Origin: Cytobacillus purgationiresistens
GTDB taxonomy: Bacteria > Bacillota > Bacilli > Bacillales > Cytobacillaceae
Direction of reading: 5' to 3'
Assembly (NCBI RefSeq): GCF_030813235.1
Contig: NZ_JAUSUB010000006.1
Span: 62,001-126,000, forward strand
DNA: 64,000 nucleotides
Below are positions 49,808-59,218 of this stretch, piece after piece. The translations under genes were made by a program, and so were the position numbers. Under the pieces are notes generated by a model that did not search any database, had not been told where the DNA came from, and saw only the letters and a program-made list of their open reading frames with translations. The number at the start of each line of letters is the position of its first letter. The stretch's first letter is position 1.

Positions 49808-50551
49808 TCATAATAGCTGTAAATAATAACGTAGTATCACATCACCAAAATAATAAGCTGTCAATGTCCCCGCGACAATAAAAGGGCCGAATGGAATCGG
49901 ACTTCCCCTTTTTACCTTGCCGACTAACATCGCCATAACACCAAAGGCAGCACCATAAAAAGTTGCAAGGAAAAATGATAATAGAACCGTTTTTGTTCCA
50001 ACAACAAACCCAAGAAGCGCAAATAATTTAATATCTCCGCCGCCCATCCCGCCATTGCTTATCACAGCAATGGATAAGAGCAGAACAAAACCAATGGCAG
50101 CCCCTAATAATGAATTCCACCATGGGGTTAACGGAATAATCAATCTTTCTGCCACAAAAATAACCGTAAACACGAGTAAAATTTTATTCGGGATGAGCAT
50201 ATAAGAAACATCTGATACAAAGATAATCATAAATAATGAAATCAGCGTCCATGCCACGATAAGTTCACTTGTCCAGCCTAAAAGAAGCGGTGCGAGTATA
50301 AAGAGGACACCTGTCATCAATTCTACAATTGGATAAAGCGGGGAAATACCGATCTTACATTGTCTGCATTTCCCACCTTGGAAAAGATAAGATAAAACTG
50401 GAATTAATTCAAATGGACGAAGCTGATGGCCACAGCTAGGACACGCCGACCGCGGAGCAACGATGGATTGCTTGAGGGGTATCCGCAGTCCGACGACATT
50501 GTAGAATGAGCCTAGGATGAGACCGATTATGAAAATGTATATTATTATCAT
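49808..50551 (-). CDS. comC: Prepilin peptidase (ComC/PilD family)
   Basis: The 247-residue membrane aspartyl protease has eight or so hydrophobic segments. Its N-terminal zinc motif is C-P-S-C...C-R-Q-C (about 37-66), and catalytic aspartates lie in S-D-V-S-Y (about 137) and G-G-G-D-I (about 192). It cleaves and N-methylates prepilins. The four-base overlap with the pilin gene indicates coupled expression. In B. subtilis the same position holds comC. Confidence 0.93.
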   Translation of the reverse strand: MIIIYIFIIGLILGSFYNVVGLRIPLKQSIVAPRSACPSCGHQLRPFELIPVLSYLFQGGKCRQCKIGISPLYPIVELMTGVLFILAPLLLGWTSELIVAWTLISLFMIIFVSDVSYMLIPNKILLVFTVIFVAERLIIPLTPWWNSLLGAAIGFVLLLSIAVISNGGMGGGDIKLFALLGFVVGTKTVLLSFFLATFYGAAFGVMAMLVGKVKRGSPIPFGPFIVAGTLTAYYFGDVILRYYLQLL

Positions 50552-51027
50552 GGAGTAGTAGTCGTGTCGTTAACGCTATCTCTTTTTAATTCATTTTCTG
50601 CCACTGCAGCTCCTCCTTTTTGGACCCCTCTTTTATCATTTATTAATTTTTCAGTATAGGATAATTTATTCTTAGTATTTGATATCTCCACGTAAGAATT
50701 ATTTACATCCTGTGTATAAATCCCTCCATCTGGATCTCTTACCTCTTCTAAATATCCTCCAACTTCTAATTCCTCTAAGCTTATTTCCTTAGCTGCTTCC
50801 CCATTGACAGGAATAAGCGAATTATCCCCCGTAACCGCAATCTTTGCCGAATTAATCATCTGCTGAGCATTCGCCACATGTGCATCCTTCTTACTATTAT
50901 CAATCAGCCCGCCAATACTAGGTACCGCAATTGCTGCGATAATCCCTAAAATCACGACAACCGCCAGCAATTCAATCAGCGTCAAGCCCTTTTCATTCTT
51001 CAATACTCGTTTCATTCTATTAATCAT
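50548..51027 (-). CDS. Major pilin-like protein (PilA/ComGC type)
   Basis: The 159-residue prepilin has a basic start (M-I-N-R-M-K-R-V-L-K-N-E-K-G), then the class III cleavage and methylation site K-G-L-T-L-I-E-L-L (Glu at +5) and a 20-residue hydrophobic helix. The start chosen (51027) has GGAAGG upstream; a frame to 51045 is also open. The rest is alpha/beta with a C-terminal tail (T-T-T-T-P). It would be the chief subunit of the pilus or pseudopilus. Confidence 0.88.
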   Translation of the reverse strand: MINRMKRVLKNEKGLTLIELLAVVVILGIIAAIAVPSIGGLIDNSKKDAHVANAQQMINSAKIAVTGDNSLIPVNGEAAKEISLEELEVGGYLEEVRDPDGGIYTQDVNNSYVEISNTKNKLSYTEKLINDKRGVQKGGAAVAENELKRDSVNDTTTTP

Positions 51028-51134
51028 TATACTCTTCCTTCCCATCCATCATTTTTAGGTATTTATACCTAAGTAAATTATACTAAATCTACTTTAAAAT
51101 AATAGATGGTTTCCTCATTATGGCAAAATATTTT

Positions 51135-51308
51135 TTATTCTATATGGTTGAAAATTTCAAACATCGGCACGATGATGGAAATGACAATTGTACCGACGAT
51201 GCTTGCAAGTACGAGAATCATCACCGGCTCTATTAATGATTTTATACGATCGGTTGCGTATTCAACTTCCTTCTCATAAAAGTCTGCAACCTTCTCCAGC
51301 ATATCACT
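51135..51308 (-). pseudogene. pilC 3' remnant (57 codons)
   Basis: The minus strand encodes D-M-L-E-K-V-A-D-F-Y-E-K-E-V, then I-E-P-V-M-I-L-V-L-A and F-E-I-F-N-H-I-E before TAA (51135-51137). This is the C-terminal end of the PilC/GspF inner-membrane platform protein, including its last transmembrane helix. Upstream there is an in-frame stop (51309-51311) and a different short membrane gene. Most of pilC is therefore missing, and the remainder is probably untranslated (no ribosome binding site). Confidence 0.8.
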
Positions 51309-51570
51309 TCATTATCTGCCATTTGGATAAATCCTGATCCAACCTTCTCTGCATTAAAACCATAAAAAGAAAGATTAAACCTAGCATTAAAAGAACGGCT
51401 GTCCAAACGGGATAATTCAACTCCACCATTCCCCCGCAAATCACTGCAATAAAAGTCATTCCAATAATGGTTGCTTTTAGCTTGTATGAATAGCCAATTT
51501 TCAGAAAATATAGAATTGGAAATAGTGTAATAGTTGTTAAAATGGTTGCTGCAATCAGCATAATTTCCAC
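51304..51570 (-). CDS. Small membrane protein of unknown function
   Basis: The 88-residue protein has three hydrophobic helices (about 4-24, 34-46, 52-72) and a short basic/acidic end. Its stop lies over the pilC remnant. A GTG at 51570 or ATG at 51561 could start it; AAAAGG precedes both. It sits between the minor pilin genes and the broken pilC, and could be a chance fusion product of the deletion. I do not recognise a family. Confidence 0.5.
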   Translation of the reverse strand: MEIMLIAATILTTITLFPILYFLKIGYSYKLKATIIGMTFIAVICGGMVELNYPVWTAVLLMLGLIFLFMVLMQRRLDQDLSKWQIMK

Positions 51571-51579
51571 CTTTTCTCT

Positions 51580-51924
51580 TTAATAATCAACTGCTTCACC
51601 GCTCTTATTCTTATAAATGGGGGTGATTTTAATTTTCACTCCATTTATATCCATTTGAATGTGGTGATCTGGAGATAAATTTACTTTGTTATTTTCCTCA
51701 ACGATCTTTTGATCTGAAAGTCCATCTAGTCTGCCTTCATGAATAAACTTCTTTGCCATTTCTGTTAATCGATCATTCTGTATCACCTCATCAGAAACAG
51801 CAAACTGCTTCGAACTATTGATCATACTTGATACGATTGGAGGTGTGATGATTGCAATCACTACGATGATGAGTAAAACAATAATCAAGGCATAGCCCTT
51901 TTCTTCTTTCATTAATTTGGACAT
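51580..51924 (-). CDS. PilX-like pseudopilin/membrane protein
   Basis: The 114-residue protein has the prepilin-like start K-E-E-K-G-Y-A-L-I-I-V-L-L-I-I-V and one long helix (about 10-32), without the usual +5 Glu, as in PilX/ComGG-type proteins. The extracellular part is short and acidic. Overlaps the preceding minor pilin gene by 13 bases. Confidence 0.7.
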   Translation of the reverse strand: MSKLMKEEKGYALIIVLLIIVVIAIITPPIVSSMINSSKQFAVSDEVIQNDRLTEMAKKFIHEGRLDGLSDQKIVEENNKVNLSPDHHIQMDINGVKIKITPIYKNKSGEAVDY

Positions 51925-52301
51925 GGTTTTACAGTCACCTCACCCATTGGCTCATAGCCAAAGATAGTTGTTAGTGGTTCATCCATCCCTTTAATAAACA
52001 CCGTTAAACGTACCCGCTTCAAAACAAGCTCCTTTTCTTTGCAGCTTTCAATCAGTGCTTCATATTCTTTTCCATTTATTTTTTCATTTAAAGTCCTATC
52101 CGTTCCATTCTTGTTTTCTATATATAGCTTTTCCGCCATATGGATGGCTGTTAATCGGTCCTCAATCTTGGAAGATTGATTCATCATTTGAGAGAATACG
52201 GCTAAAAACGAAACCAAAACAATACTTAATATGGTCATCGATAACATGATTTCTATTAAACTTACACCTTTTTCGTTCAGAAAAAATTTATTCAATTTCA
52301 T
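51912..52301 (-). CDS. PilV-like minor prepilin
   Basis: The 129-residue prepilin has N-E-K-G-V-S-L-I-E-I-M-L (Glu +5) and a hydrophobic helix (about 10-35), then a short globular part with two cysteines (about 90 and 127). It would start or tip the pilus. First gene of the minus-strand minor-pilin group, starting 54 bases from the divergent prepilin-like gene at 52356. Confidence 0.82.
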   Translation of the reverse strand: MKLNKFFLNEKGVSLIEIMLSMTILSIVLVSFLAVFSQMMNQSSKIEDRLTAIHMAEKLYIENKNGTDRTLNEKINGKEYEALIESCKEKELVLKRVRLTVFIKGMDEPLTTIFGYEPMGEVTVKPCPN

Positions 52302-52355
52302 CGTTCACCTTTTTCATTCTATTCTGTAAAATATAATCAAAGAGTGTGAAAAGTC

Positions 52356-52772
52356 ATGGATAAAAAGTACTATAAAAATGCCACAGGAATGACTCTGATA
52401 GAAGTATTAACAGCTATAGCCATTCTATCAGTCATCAGCTCAGTGGTTTATGGAGTCTTTACCAACACTGAAAAGACGGGGAGACAAATCCAATCCCATG
52501 TCAATCTTAGACAAGATGCTAATATCATTATTACTCAATTGAGACATATACATCAAGAAGAAAATGCTATGGATCAAGATAAAAATCGTTTCTATGAAAT
52601 CAATACAAATGACCTATTACCTAGAAGCGATATCCAGTTTACCACCATCACTTTAAATGAGTGTATTTATACTGAGAAAAAAAATAAACTGGATACGCCC
52701 TGTTTAGCTGATAAACAAAAAGATTTGATTGTTAAATTTACGCTCCAGGACAAAAAAAAATTATCAATATAG
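52356..52772 (+). CDS. Prepilin-like N-terminal part of a split beta-helix protein
   Basis: The 138-residue frame begins M-D-K-K-Y-Y-K-N-A-T-G-M-T-L-I-E-V-L-T-A-I, a prepilin signal (Glu +5) and helix. It then has a short domain with two cysteines, ending in K-K-K-L-S-I at an A9 tract. The following frame continues the protein if one A is removed (see 52729-53877). Transcribed opposite to the other minor pilins. I read it as the first half of a single gene. Confidence 0.75.
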   Translation: MDKKYYKNATGMTLIEVLTAIAILSVISSVVYGVFTNTEKTGRQIQSHVNLRQDANIIITQLRHIHQEENAMDQDKNRFYEINTNDLLPRSDIQFTTITLNECIYTEKKNKLDTPCLADKQKDLIVKFTLQDKKKLSI

Positions 52773-53877
52773 CATTGATACAATCATAGAAAAAGCTACG
52801 TCTGAAAACCTTGGTGAACCCGGACCTGAAGAACCTGAACCTGAGGAACCCGGTGATCCTGGGTTACCTGAAACCTGTGATGAAAATTATTATAAATGCC
52901 TTTTAGAGGAAGACTTCTTTGTATATGGTTCAAAGTTTGTATTTAACGGCAGTCAAGTAAACGGTGCAAAAGCAACGATGCTGATTAAAGGGGATTTATC
53001 CGGTTCGCAAATAAATGGCGGCGCTTTGAATAATGTTTCTAATATTTATATTGATGGGAATGTGACAATGGATGGAGGTAGTGCAGGCCTGGGTTCAATA
53101 TCAAGTTCAGGGATGTTATGTATTAATGGCAATTTATCGCTTGTAAGCGGTGGAAGAAATATTTATGGAGAAGTTTTCGTTAATGGCAATGCAATCTTAA
53201 AAGATGCTACCTTTCATCAGCAGCTATCTATCCTTAAAAACGGCGAGTTAATTGGTGGAACCTTTAAAGATGATGTTTATATAGGAAATAATCTTTCTAT
53301 TAAGGATGCACAAATCCATAAGAATATGGACATTCATCAAAATGCAAAAATTGATTGGACGCCTTCCATAAGTGACGTTTCCCTTATCAACTATATGGGA
53401 ACACTCAGCCATCCAAGAAATATGTCCAGCAATATCTTATCTAAGTTTCAAAAGGTTGCTGCTTTGCCCGCAGTCAAGGGATGTAAAATACCGAGTTTTA
53501 CTATGCCTTCTGTAAAATCAAATACATGGTATGCAGAAAAGAGCTATAACCAGACAGTAAAACCAAATAATATGAAACTATTTGGAAAAAACATCACAAT
53601 CACACCGTATAAAGACGCTAATCATAAGTATATTAGCAGCTTCGAAAATGCAATCATCGTAGCTACAGGTGATATCAATATCGGCGATGATAGGTGGATT
53701 GAGAAAATGACTGGTGTTTTATTTGCCCCAAATGGCAAGGTAACTTTCAACGGGGCGCTCTTTGAAGGCCTTGTAATTGCCAAAGATGGCTTTTATGTGA
53801 CAAGCGGTGGAACCACAGTGAACTTTAGGAACATCAGCCACTTTATTAAAGCTGAAAAAGATTTTCCGCTCCAGTAA
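52729..53877 (+). CDS. Beta-helix (PilX/bactofilin-like) part of the split gene
   Basis: The real coding part starts after the A9 tract: N-Y-Q-Y-S-I-D-T-I-I-E-K, an E/P-rich linker (P-E-E-P-E-P-E-E-P), then a long repeat-rich beta-helix with N-G-S-Q-V-N-G, I-D-G-N-V-T-M, I-N-G-N-L-S-L and V-N-G-N-A-I-L, and an adhesin-like end. The TTG at 52729 is not preceded by a ribosome binding site, so translation most likely depends on the upstream frame. It would be an extracellular pilus-associated protein. Confidence 0.7.
   Translation: MLNLRSRTKKNYQYSIDTIIEKATSENLGEPGPEEPEPEEPGDPGLPETCDENYYKCLLEEDFFVYGSKFVFNGSQVNGAKATMLIKGDLSGSQINGGALNNVSNIYIDGNVTMDGGSAGLGSISSSGMLCINGNLSLVSGGRNIYGEVFVNGNAILKDATFHQQLSILKNGELIGGTFKDDVYIGNNLSIKDAQIHKNMDIHQNAKIDWTPSISDVSLINYMGTLSHPRNMSSNILSKFQKVAALPAVKGCKIPSFTMPSVKSNTWYAEKSYNQTVKPNNMKLFGKNITITPYKDANHKYISSFENAIIVATGDINIGDDRWIEKMTGVLFAPNGKVTFNGALFEGLVIAKDGFYVTSGGTTVNFRNISHFIKAEKDFPLQ
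52752..52760 (+). promoter_or_regulatory. A9 slippage tract joining two frames
   Basis: Nine As (AAA AAA AAA in the first frame) precede TTATCAATATAG. With eight As (or eleven) the reading changes to K-K-N-Y-Q-Y-S-I-D and stays open for over 370 codons. Confidence 0.75.
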
Positions 53878-53940
53878 TCAAACGGTAAGAATCTGTCCAT
53901 GTCGAATATTTATAGTAACAATAATATGGGAGTGAATGAA

Positions 53941-54351
53941 TTGAAAAAGGACGTTTTCAACCTATTTCTGCTTTTATGTATGACAGCTGCTTTGGTCGCC
54001 TGCTCTAACGAAGGACCTTCTGATATAGACTTTAACAAGCTCACCCGATTCGATATGAAGGATGAAAGTAAAGAATGGATGATCACAAATGAAGATCAGC
54101 TTTTAGAACTGCGCACGATATTAAATGGAGTCGAATGGGAAGAGAATGTTAAATCAGAAATGACACGTAAAGAAGATGCCAATGCAAGGTTCTTTATTAC
54201 TTACGATAAAAATGAACCAGAGCGATTATTTGATTACTCAATTTGGCAAAATGAAGAAGTGATTATCATGGTAGATAAAGAAAGTCATATATATGGTCAA
54301 CTTGATAAAAACCAAGGAACTATACTTAAGAAAATCTTATTTGCTCATTAA
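53941..54351 (+). CDS. Small lipoprotein
   Basis: The 136-residue form starts at TTG (53941) five bases after GGGAGTGA; a longer frame from 53899 lacks one. It has a signal peptide with lipobox L-V-A-C (Cys at about residue 21) and a globular part (K-E-W-M-I-T-N-E-D-Q-L-L-E-L-R). Exported and lipid-anchored. Plus-strand, after the beta-helix gene by 63 bases. Function unknown. Confidence 0.7.
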   Translation: MKKDVFNLFLLLCMTAALVACSNEGPSDIDFNKLTRFDMKDESKEWMITNEDQLLELRTILNGVEWEENVKSEMTRKEDANARFFITYDKNEPERLFDYSIWQNEEVIIMVDKESHIYGQLDKNQGTILKKILFAH

Positions 54352-54385
54352 ACACATGAAATGTCATGCGTTCAACAGGAGTAAA

Positions 54386-54433
54386 AAAGAGGCTCAATCA
54401 AAAAGGAAATTGCCTTTTAAAGTGAGCCTCTTT
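54386..54433. terminator. Bidirectional terminator between lipoprotein gene and folC
   Basis: AAAGAGGCTCA (54386-54396) pairs with TGAGCCTCTTT (54423-54433), with AAAAGG/CCTTTT inside. T/A runs on both sides serve both converging genes. Confidence 0.85.
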
Positions 54434-54439
54434 ATTCAT

Positions 54440-55738
54440 TCAATTATCCTTCAACCACTGCTTAATCTCAGAAATAAAATAAAGTGAGCCTGTAATGACA
54501 AGCATTACTTCATCTGAAAGGCTATCTCTCTCCGATTGAATCACTGCTTTCCAATCAGAATCAGCGATTTTATTCGTGCTGGAACTCAAGCTATATAAAT
54601 CTTTTGCCGCAGCCGCTCTTGGAAAATCAAAATCCACAAAAATCATTTTATTTGCTGTTTGATCAAGCATGCCAATCATTTGATCCAACTTTTTATCAGC
54701 AAGTGCCGCAAAAACAACTTGCTTTTTCTTTTCAGGGTATCTTTTTTCCAACTCATGACACAGTGCTTCAATGCCTTCTTGATTATGCGCCCCGTCAAGA
54801 ATAATTAAGGGATCATTTGATACCCTCTCAAACCGCCCTGGCCAGTATGCTTTTTTCAGACCAGCTTTCATACTTTCTTCAGAAATATCAAATGAGAAGT
54901 ACTGGTTTAGGAATTCCGCAGCCATAACAGCAAGAGATGCATTTTCAATCTGATGTGTCCCTGCCATCGAGATTTCCAAGCCTTCTCGTTTGTGAAAAAT
55001 ATTTTCCAATCCAAACGATTCTCCACAACCTGTTGAGGTATGACCAAAAGTTGAGAACTGTTTTCCCAATTGATAGACAGTTGATCTCTTTTCTTTCGCT
55101 GTTCTATTAATTACTTGTAATGCTTCAGGTTGCTTCACACCAGAAATAACAGGTGTCCCTGACTTTATAATCCCTGCCTTCTCACCGGCAATATCTGCAT
55201 AAGTATCACCAAGAATCTTCGTGTGATCAAGGCCAATGCTCGTAATAATGGATAGGAGCGGGTGGAGCACATTGGTCGAGTCCCAACGCCCGCCAAGTCC
55301 CACTTCAAAAAGGGCTATATCAACCGGATGAATATGTGCAAAATAATGAAAAGCCATCGCCGTGATGATTTCAAATTCTGTCGGTTCTCCAATCTCAGTG
55401 CCTTCCAGCTCTATCGCAAGCGGATAGATATCGTTTAAAAGCTGAACAATTTCTTCATCCTTAATAGGGACGCCATTTATGGAGATTCTTTCATTAAACT
55501 GTTCAATATAAGGAGAAGTAAATGTACCGACTTCAATACCTTCAGTCTCTAGAATAGAACGAATATAGGTAAGAGTGGAGCCCTTTCCATTCGTCCCGCC
55601 TATATGAATTGTTTTGATCTTTCTTTCAGGATGATTCAATCTTTCCATCATCCATTCCATACGAGTTAAACCTGGCTTCACACCTAAACGCAATCGGGAA
55701 TGAATCCAGTCAATTGCTTCTTCATATGTAGTAAACAT
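54440..55738 (-). CDS. folC: Folylpolyglutamate synthase / dihydrofolate synthase
   Basis: The 432-residue Mur ligase-like ATPase adds glutamates to folates. Features: T-I-H-I-G-G-T-N-G-K-G-S (P-loop, about 41-52), F-T-S-P-Y-I, E-V-G-L-G-G-R-W-D-S-T-N, G-L-D-H, and I-L-D-G-A-H-N. Start ATG 55738 (M-F-T-T-Y) fits B. subtilis FolC length of about 430; the frame extends further to 55795. It lies directly after valS as in B. subtilis. Confidence 0.96.
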   Translation of the reverse strand: MFTTYEEAIDWIHSRLRLGVKPGLTRMEWMMERLNHPERKIKTIHIGGTNGKGSTLTYIRSILETEGIEVGTFTSPYIEQFNERISINGVPIKDEEIVQLLNDIYPLAIELEGTEIGEPTEFEIITAMAFHYFAHIHPVDIALFEVGLGGRWDSTNVLHPLLSIITSIGLDHTKILGDTYADIAGEKAGIIKSGTPVISGVKQPEALQVINRTAKEKRSTVYQLGKQFSTFGHTSTGCGESFGLENIFHKREGLEISMAGTHQIENASLAVMAAEFLNQYFSFDISEESMKAGLKKAYWPGRFERVSNDPLIILDGAHNQEGIEALCHELEKRYPEKKKQVVFAALADKKLDQMIGMLDQTANKMIFVDFDFPRAAAAKDLYSLSSSTNKIADSDWKAVIQSERDSLSDEVMLVITGSLYFISEIKQWLKDN

Positions 55739-55853
55739 GATTAAACCGCCACCTTTATCATCTAAATGCGACACTCCAATGTTCCGACTGACCACTGGAC
55801 AAAGAGGGAGACGACTCCCTTTTTGGGACTCGCCTCCTTAACAGTGTCTTTGT

Positions 55854-58499
55854 TTATATGCCTTTAAGCTCTTTCATACGCGCTTCTACTGCTGCTCTTT
55901 TTTCTGCATAATCCTTTTCTTTTGCACGTTCTTCTTCAATTACATTGTCTGGGGCTTTCTTCATGAAGCCTTCGTTGCCTAATTTCTTTTGCACACGCTC
56001 GACTTCTTTATTTAATTTATCCCATTCTTTTTGAAGGCGGGCAATTTCTTCCTCAATATTGATTAAACCTTCAAGTGGAAGAATGATTTCTGCGCCAGTA
56101 ACAACAGCAGTCATTGCTTTATCCGGAGCTGATATCTCTATTGCAATCGTTAATTCTTCCGGGTTGCAGAAACGTTCGATATAGCCTTGATTCTTATTAA
56201 GGATCGCAGCTGTTTCCGCATCCTTTGCTTTGATCATCATATTGATTTTCTTACTCATCGGCGTACTAACTTCAGCTCGAATATTACGAACGGAGCGAAT
56301 CACTTCAACAAGAAGCTTCATTTCTTCTGCTGCACCTTTATCTGATAAATCCTCGCGAACCGTTGGCCAAGCAGCGATTGTAATAGACTCGCCTTCGTGA
56401 GGAAGGTTTTGCCAAATTTCTTCTGTAATAAATGGCATGAACGGATGAAGCAATCTCATGGTTTGATCAAGCACGTGAGCGAGAACAGATCTAGTCGTTT
56501 TCTTCACCGCTTCATCTTCACCGTATAGTGGAAGCTTCGCCATTTCAATATACCAATCGCAGAAATCATCCCAAATAAAGTTGTATAGCACGCGGCCAAC
56601 TTCACCAAATTCATAGCGGTCTGATAATCTTGTTACCGTTTCGATCGTCTCATTCAAGCGAGTAAGAATCCATTTATCTGCAACCGATTTTTCTCCGCTT
56701 AGATCAATCTCTTCATATGTGAGACCATTCATATTCATTAGTGCGAAGCGTGAGGCGTTCCAAATTTTATTGGCAAAGTTCCAAGTCGATTCTACCTTTT
56801 CCAGGCTGAAGCGTAAATCTTGGCCTGGCGAGCTTCCAGTTGAAAGGAAGTAGCGAAGTGAATCCGCTCCATATTGCTCGATTACATCCATTGGATCAAC
56901 ACCGTTGCCTAGTGATTTACTCATTTTGCGTCCTTCTGCATCACGCACAAGTCCGTGAATCAGAACATCTTTAAATGGTCTTCCGTCCGTGAATTCGATT
57001 CCTTGGAAGATCATCCTTGATACCCAGAAGAAAATGATATCGTAGCCTGTTACTAGCGCAGCCGTTGGATAATAACGCTTGTAATCAGCGCTTGATTCAT
57101 CCGGCCAGCCTAGTGTTGAAAACGGCCATAAAGCTGAGCTGAACCACGTATCAAGCACATCTTCATCCTGCTTCCAGTTTTCAATGTCGCTTGGCGGCTC
57201 TGCAGCTACATATACTTCGCCTGTTTCTTTATGGTACCAAGCCGGTATGCGATGCCCCCACCATAACTGACGGGAAATACACCAATCTCTAATATTCTCC
57301 ATCCAGCGCAGATACGTTTTTTCGAAACGATCTGGAACGAAATTCACTTTTTCCTCTTCACTTTGCATGGTAACTGATGCATCTGCCAACGGCTGCATTT
57401 TTACAAACCACTGTGTTGAAAGATATGGTTCAACAACAGCTCCACTTCTTTCAGAGTGGCCAACGGAATGCATATGCTCTTCAATATTGAAAAGAACACC
57501 ATCTTCTTGCAGATCCTTCACTATTTGCTTACGACACTCAAAGCGGTCCATTCCATCATATTTTCCTGCTTTCGCATTCATTGAGCCATCTTCATTCATT
57601 ACAAGAATGCGCTCTAAGTTATGACGATTTCCTATTTCGAAGTCATTTGGGTCATGGGCAGGAGTGATCTTAACGGCACCAGATCCAAATTCCATATCAA
57701 CATAATCATCAGCAACAATTGGAATTTCTCTGCCTATAATAGGTAGCTTGACCATCTTCCCAATTAAATGCTTATAGCGGTCATCTTCTGGATGAACAGC
57801 TACAGCAGTGTCTCCAAGCATTGTTTCTGGACGAGTCGTGGCAATTTCAATATGACCTGAACCATCAACTAGAGGGTAACGCATATGATAGAACGCACCT
57901 TGAACATCTTTATGGATAACCTCAATATCAGATAAAGCTGTCTTAGTAGACGGATCCCAGTTGATAATATATTCGCCCCGATAGATTAATCCCTTTTTAT
58001 AAAGTGTAACGAAAACATCTTGAACAGCTTTCGATAAACCATCGTCTAATGTAAAGCGTTCTCTATTATAATCAAGCCCAAGACCAAGTTTTGACCATTG
58101 CTCTCTAATATGGCCTTTATATTCGTTTGTCCATTTCCAAGTTTCTTCAACGAATTTTTCTCTGCCTAAGTCATAGCGGCTCTTGCCTTCTTCTTTTAGC
58201 TTTTGTTCTACTTTTGCCTGTGTTGCAATCCCTGCATGATCCATTCCCGGCAACCATAGAACATCATAGCCTTGCATGCGCTTCATACGCGTTAGGATAT
58301 CTTGAAGAGTCGTATCCCAAGCATGACCGAGATGCAGCCTGCCTGTTACATTGGGAGGAGGAATGACAATTGTGTATGGTTCTTTATTCAAATCATCCTT
58401 CGCTTCGAAATACTTCCCTTTAAGCCACCAGTCATAACGTCCTTGTTCAATAGACTTCGGGTCATATTTTGTCGGCATTGTTAGGTTTGTCTCTTCCAT
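55854..58499 (-). CDS. valS: Valyl-tRNA synthetase
   Basis: The 881-residue class Ia synthetase has the HIGH-type motif H-L-G-H (about 56-59, in G-R-L-H-L-G-H-A) and [10 protein letters not shown]. An editing domain lies about 190-350, then the anticodon-binding part and a C-terminal coiled coil (about 800-880). Start ATG 58499 has GGAAGAGA upstream-type site. A T-box leader controls it. Confidence 0.98.
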   Translation of the reverse strand: MEETNLTMPTKYDPKSIEQGRYDWWLKGKYFEAKDDLNKEPYTIVIPPPNVTGRLHLGHAWDTTLQDILTRMKRMQGYDVLWLPGMDHAGIATQAKVEQKLKEEGKSRYDLGREKFVEETWKWTNEYKGHIREQWSKLGLGLDYNRERFTLDDGLSKAVQDVFVTLYKKGLIYRGEYIINWDPSTKTALSDIEVIHKDVQGAFYHMRYPLVDGSGHIEIATTRPETMLGDTAVAVHPEDDRYKHLIGKMVKLPIIGREIPIVADDYVDMEFGSGAVKITPAHDPNDFEIGNRHNLERILVMNEDGSMNAKAGKYDGMDRFECRKQIVKDLQEDGVLFNIEEHMHSVGHSERSGAVVEPYLSTQWFVKMQPLADASVTMQSEEEKVNFVPDRFEKTYLRWMENIRDWCISRQLWWGHRIPAWYHKETGEVYVAAEPPSDIENWKQDEDVLDTWFSSALWPFSTLGWPDESSADYKRYYPTAALVTGYDIIFFWVSRMIFQGIEFTDGRPFKDVLIHGLVRDAEGRKMSKSLGNGVDPMDVIEQYGADSLRYFLSTGSSPGQDLRFSLEKVESTWNFANKIWNASRFALMNMNGLTYEEIDLSGEKSVADKWILTRLNETIETVTRLSDRYEFGEVGRVLYNFIWDDFCDWYIEMAKLPLYGEDEAVKKTTRSVLAHVLDQTMRLLHPFMPFITEEIWQNLPHEGESITIAAWPTVREDLSDKGAAEEMKLLVEVIRSVRNIRAEVSTPMSKKINMMIKAKDAETAAILNKNQGYIERFCNPEELTIAIEISAPDKAMTAVVTGAEIILPLEGLINIEEEIARLQKEWDKLNKEVERVQKKLGNEGFMKKAPDNVIEEERAKEKDYAEKRAAVEARMKELKGI

Positions 58500-58528
58500 T
58501 GTCTATTCATCCTTTCTTTTTTGAGAAA

Positions 58529-58795
58529 ATAAAAAACTCCACTCGTCTGAAAAGGACGAATGGAGTTTGCTTCGCGGTACCACCTTTTTTTCAATCAGCA
58601 CTAAATAAACTACAGCTAATTGACTCTTAAACAGATAACGGATTTCCCGTCTTTTACTACTAAGGATATCCTTTTCGCAAAAGAAGCTCGAGGGCGACCT
58701 TCCCATGGTTTAGCCTGGAAAACCTCTCAGCAAATGGTTTTCCTCTCTTTTGGCAACTAGCCATCGTACTCTTCCCTGTCAAAGCATTTTCTATA
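58529..58795 (-). promoter_or_regulatory. T-box leader of valS
   Basis: On the minus strand: a stem I region with GGGAAGAGTAC and AGAGGAAAACC elements and a probable GUC specifier (plus 58696-58698). The T-box AAGGTGGTACCGCG (about plus 58574-58587) follows, and then a terminator hairpin AACTCCATTCGTC...GACGAGTGGAGTT with Ts (plus 58531-58570). Uncharged tRNA-Val would block the terminator and allow valS to be read. Confidence 0.92.
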
Positions 58796-58811
58796 GTATG
58801 AATATAAAGCT

Positions 58812-58841
58812 ATACTACCTAAAAAAGGCCATCATAGTCAA
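58812..58841 (-). promoter_or_regulatory. valS promoter
   Basis: Minus strand TTGACT (plus 58836-58841), 18 bases, TAGTAT (plus 58812-58817), about 25 bases before the T-box stem I. Confidence 0.7.
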
Positions 58842-58996
58842 TAAGGATAACCAATTTTTTTTATAATATACGGAAATAAGGAGAATGGTCTTCTTATAGA
58901 GAAATTTGGACGCGGGCATTCGAGGAAAAAATTAGGCACTTTATGGGCTTTTCAAACATAGAATAAATATAATAACAGCAATAGGGGGCGTAGAGT

Positions 58997-59188
58997 TTGA
59001 AGAGAAAGTTTAATCCACATACTTTACCATCATGGCTTAAAACGGTACGGGGACTTGCTGGTCAATTTATTATTCCTTTTTGTGTCTTCCAAGGCATTAG
59101 GACATTGTTGCTGCCTACTGCCTTTGATATTCTTTTTCTCGGAATCTTGATTTTAATCGCATTTGCTTTCCGCATGGAATTAATATAG
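58997..59188 (+). CDS. Small membrane protein of unknown function
   Basis: The 63-residue protein has a basic N-terminus and two hydrophobic helices (about 24-43 and 44-60). TTG start with GGGGG about nine bases ahead and TATAAT at 58968-58973. It lies between valS and ysxE on the opposite strand. Function unknown. It ends at a shared terminator. Confidence 0.6.
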   Translation: MKRKFNPHTLPSWLKTVRGLAGQFIIPFCVFQGIRTLLLPTAFDILFLGILILIAFAFRMELI

Positions 59189-59218
59189 GAGCCCACAAGT
59201 TTATCCATCTTGGGCTCC
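59189..59218. terminator. Bidirectional terminator, small membrane gene / ysxE
   Basis: GGAGCCCA (59189-59196) pairs with TGGGCTCC (59211-59218). The ysxE stop lies within the loop. Confidence 0.75.

Noticed and set aside
51242..51439. 65-codon frame on the minus strand over the pilC remnant
   Set aside because: It crosses the end of the small membrane gene and the pilC remnant in a third frame, with no ribosome binding site.
58503..58706. 67-codon frame upstream of valS
   Set aside because: It lies inside the T-box leader, whose conserved T-box and terminator explain the sequence.
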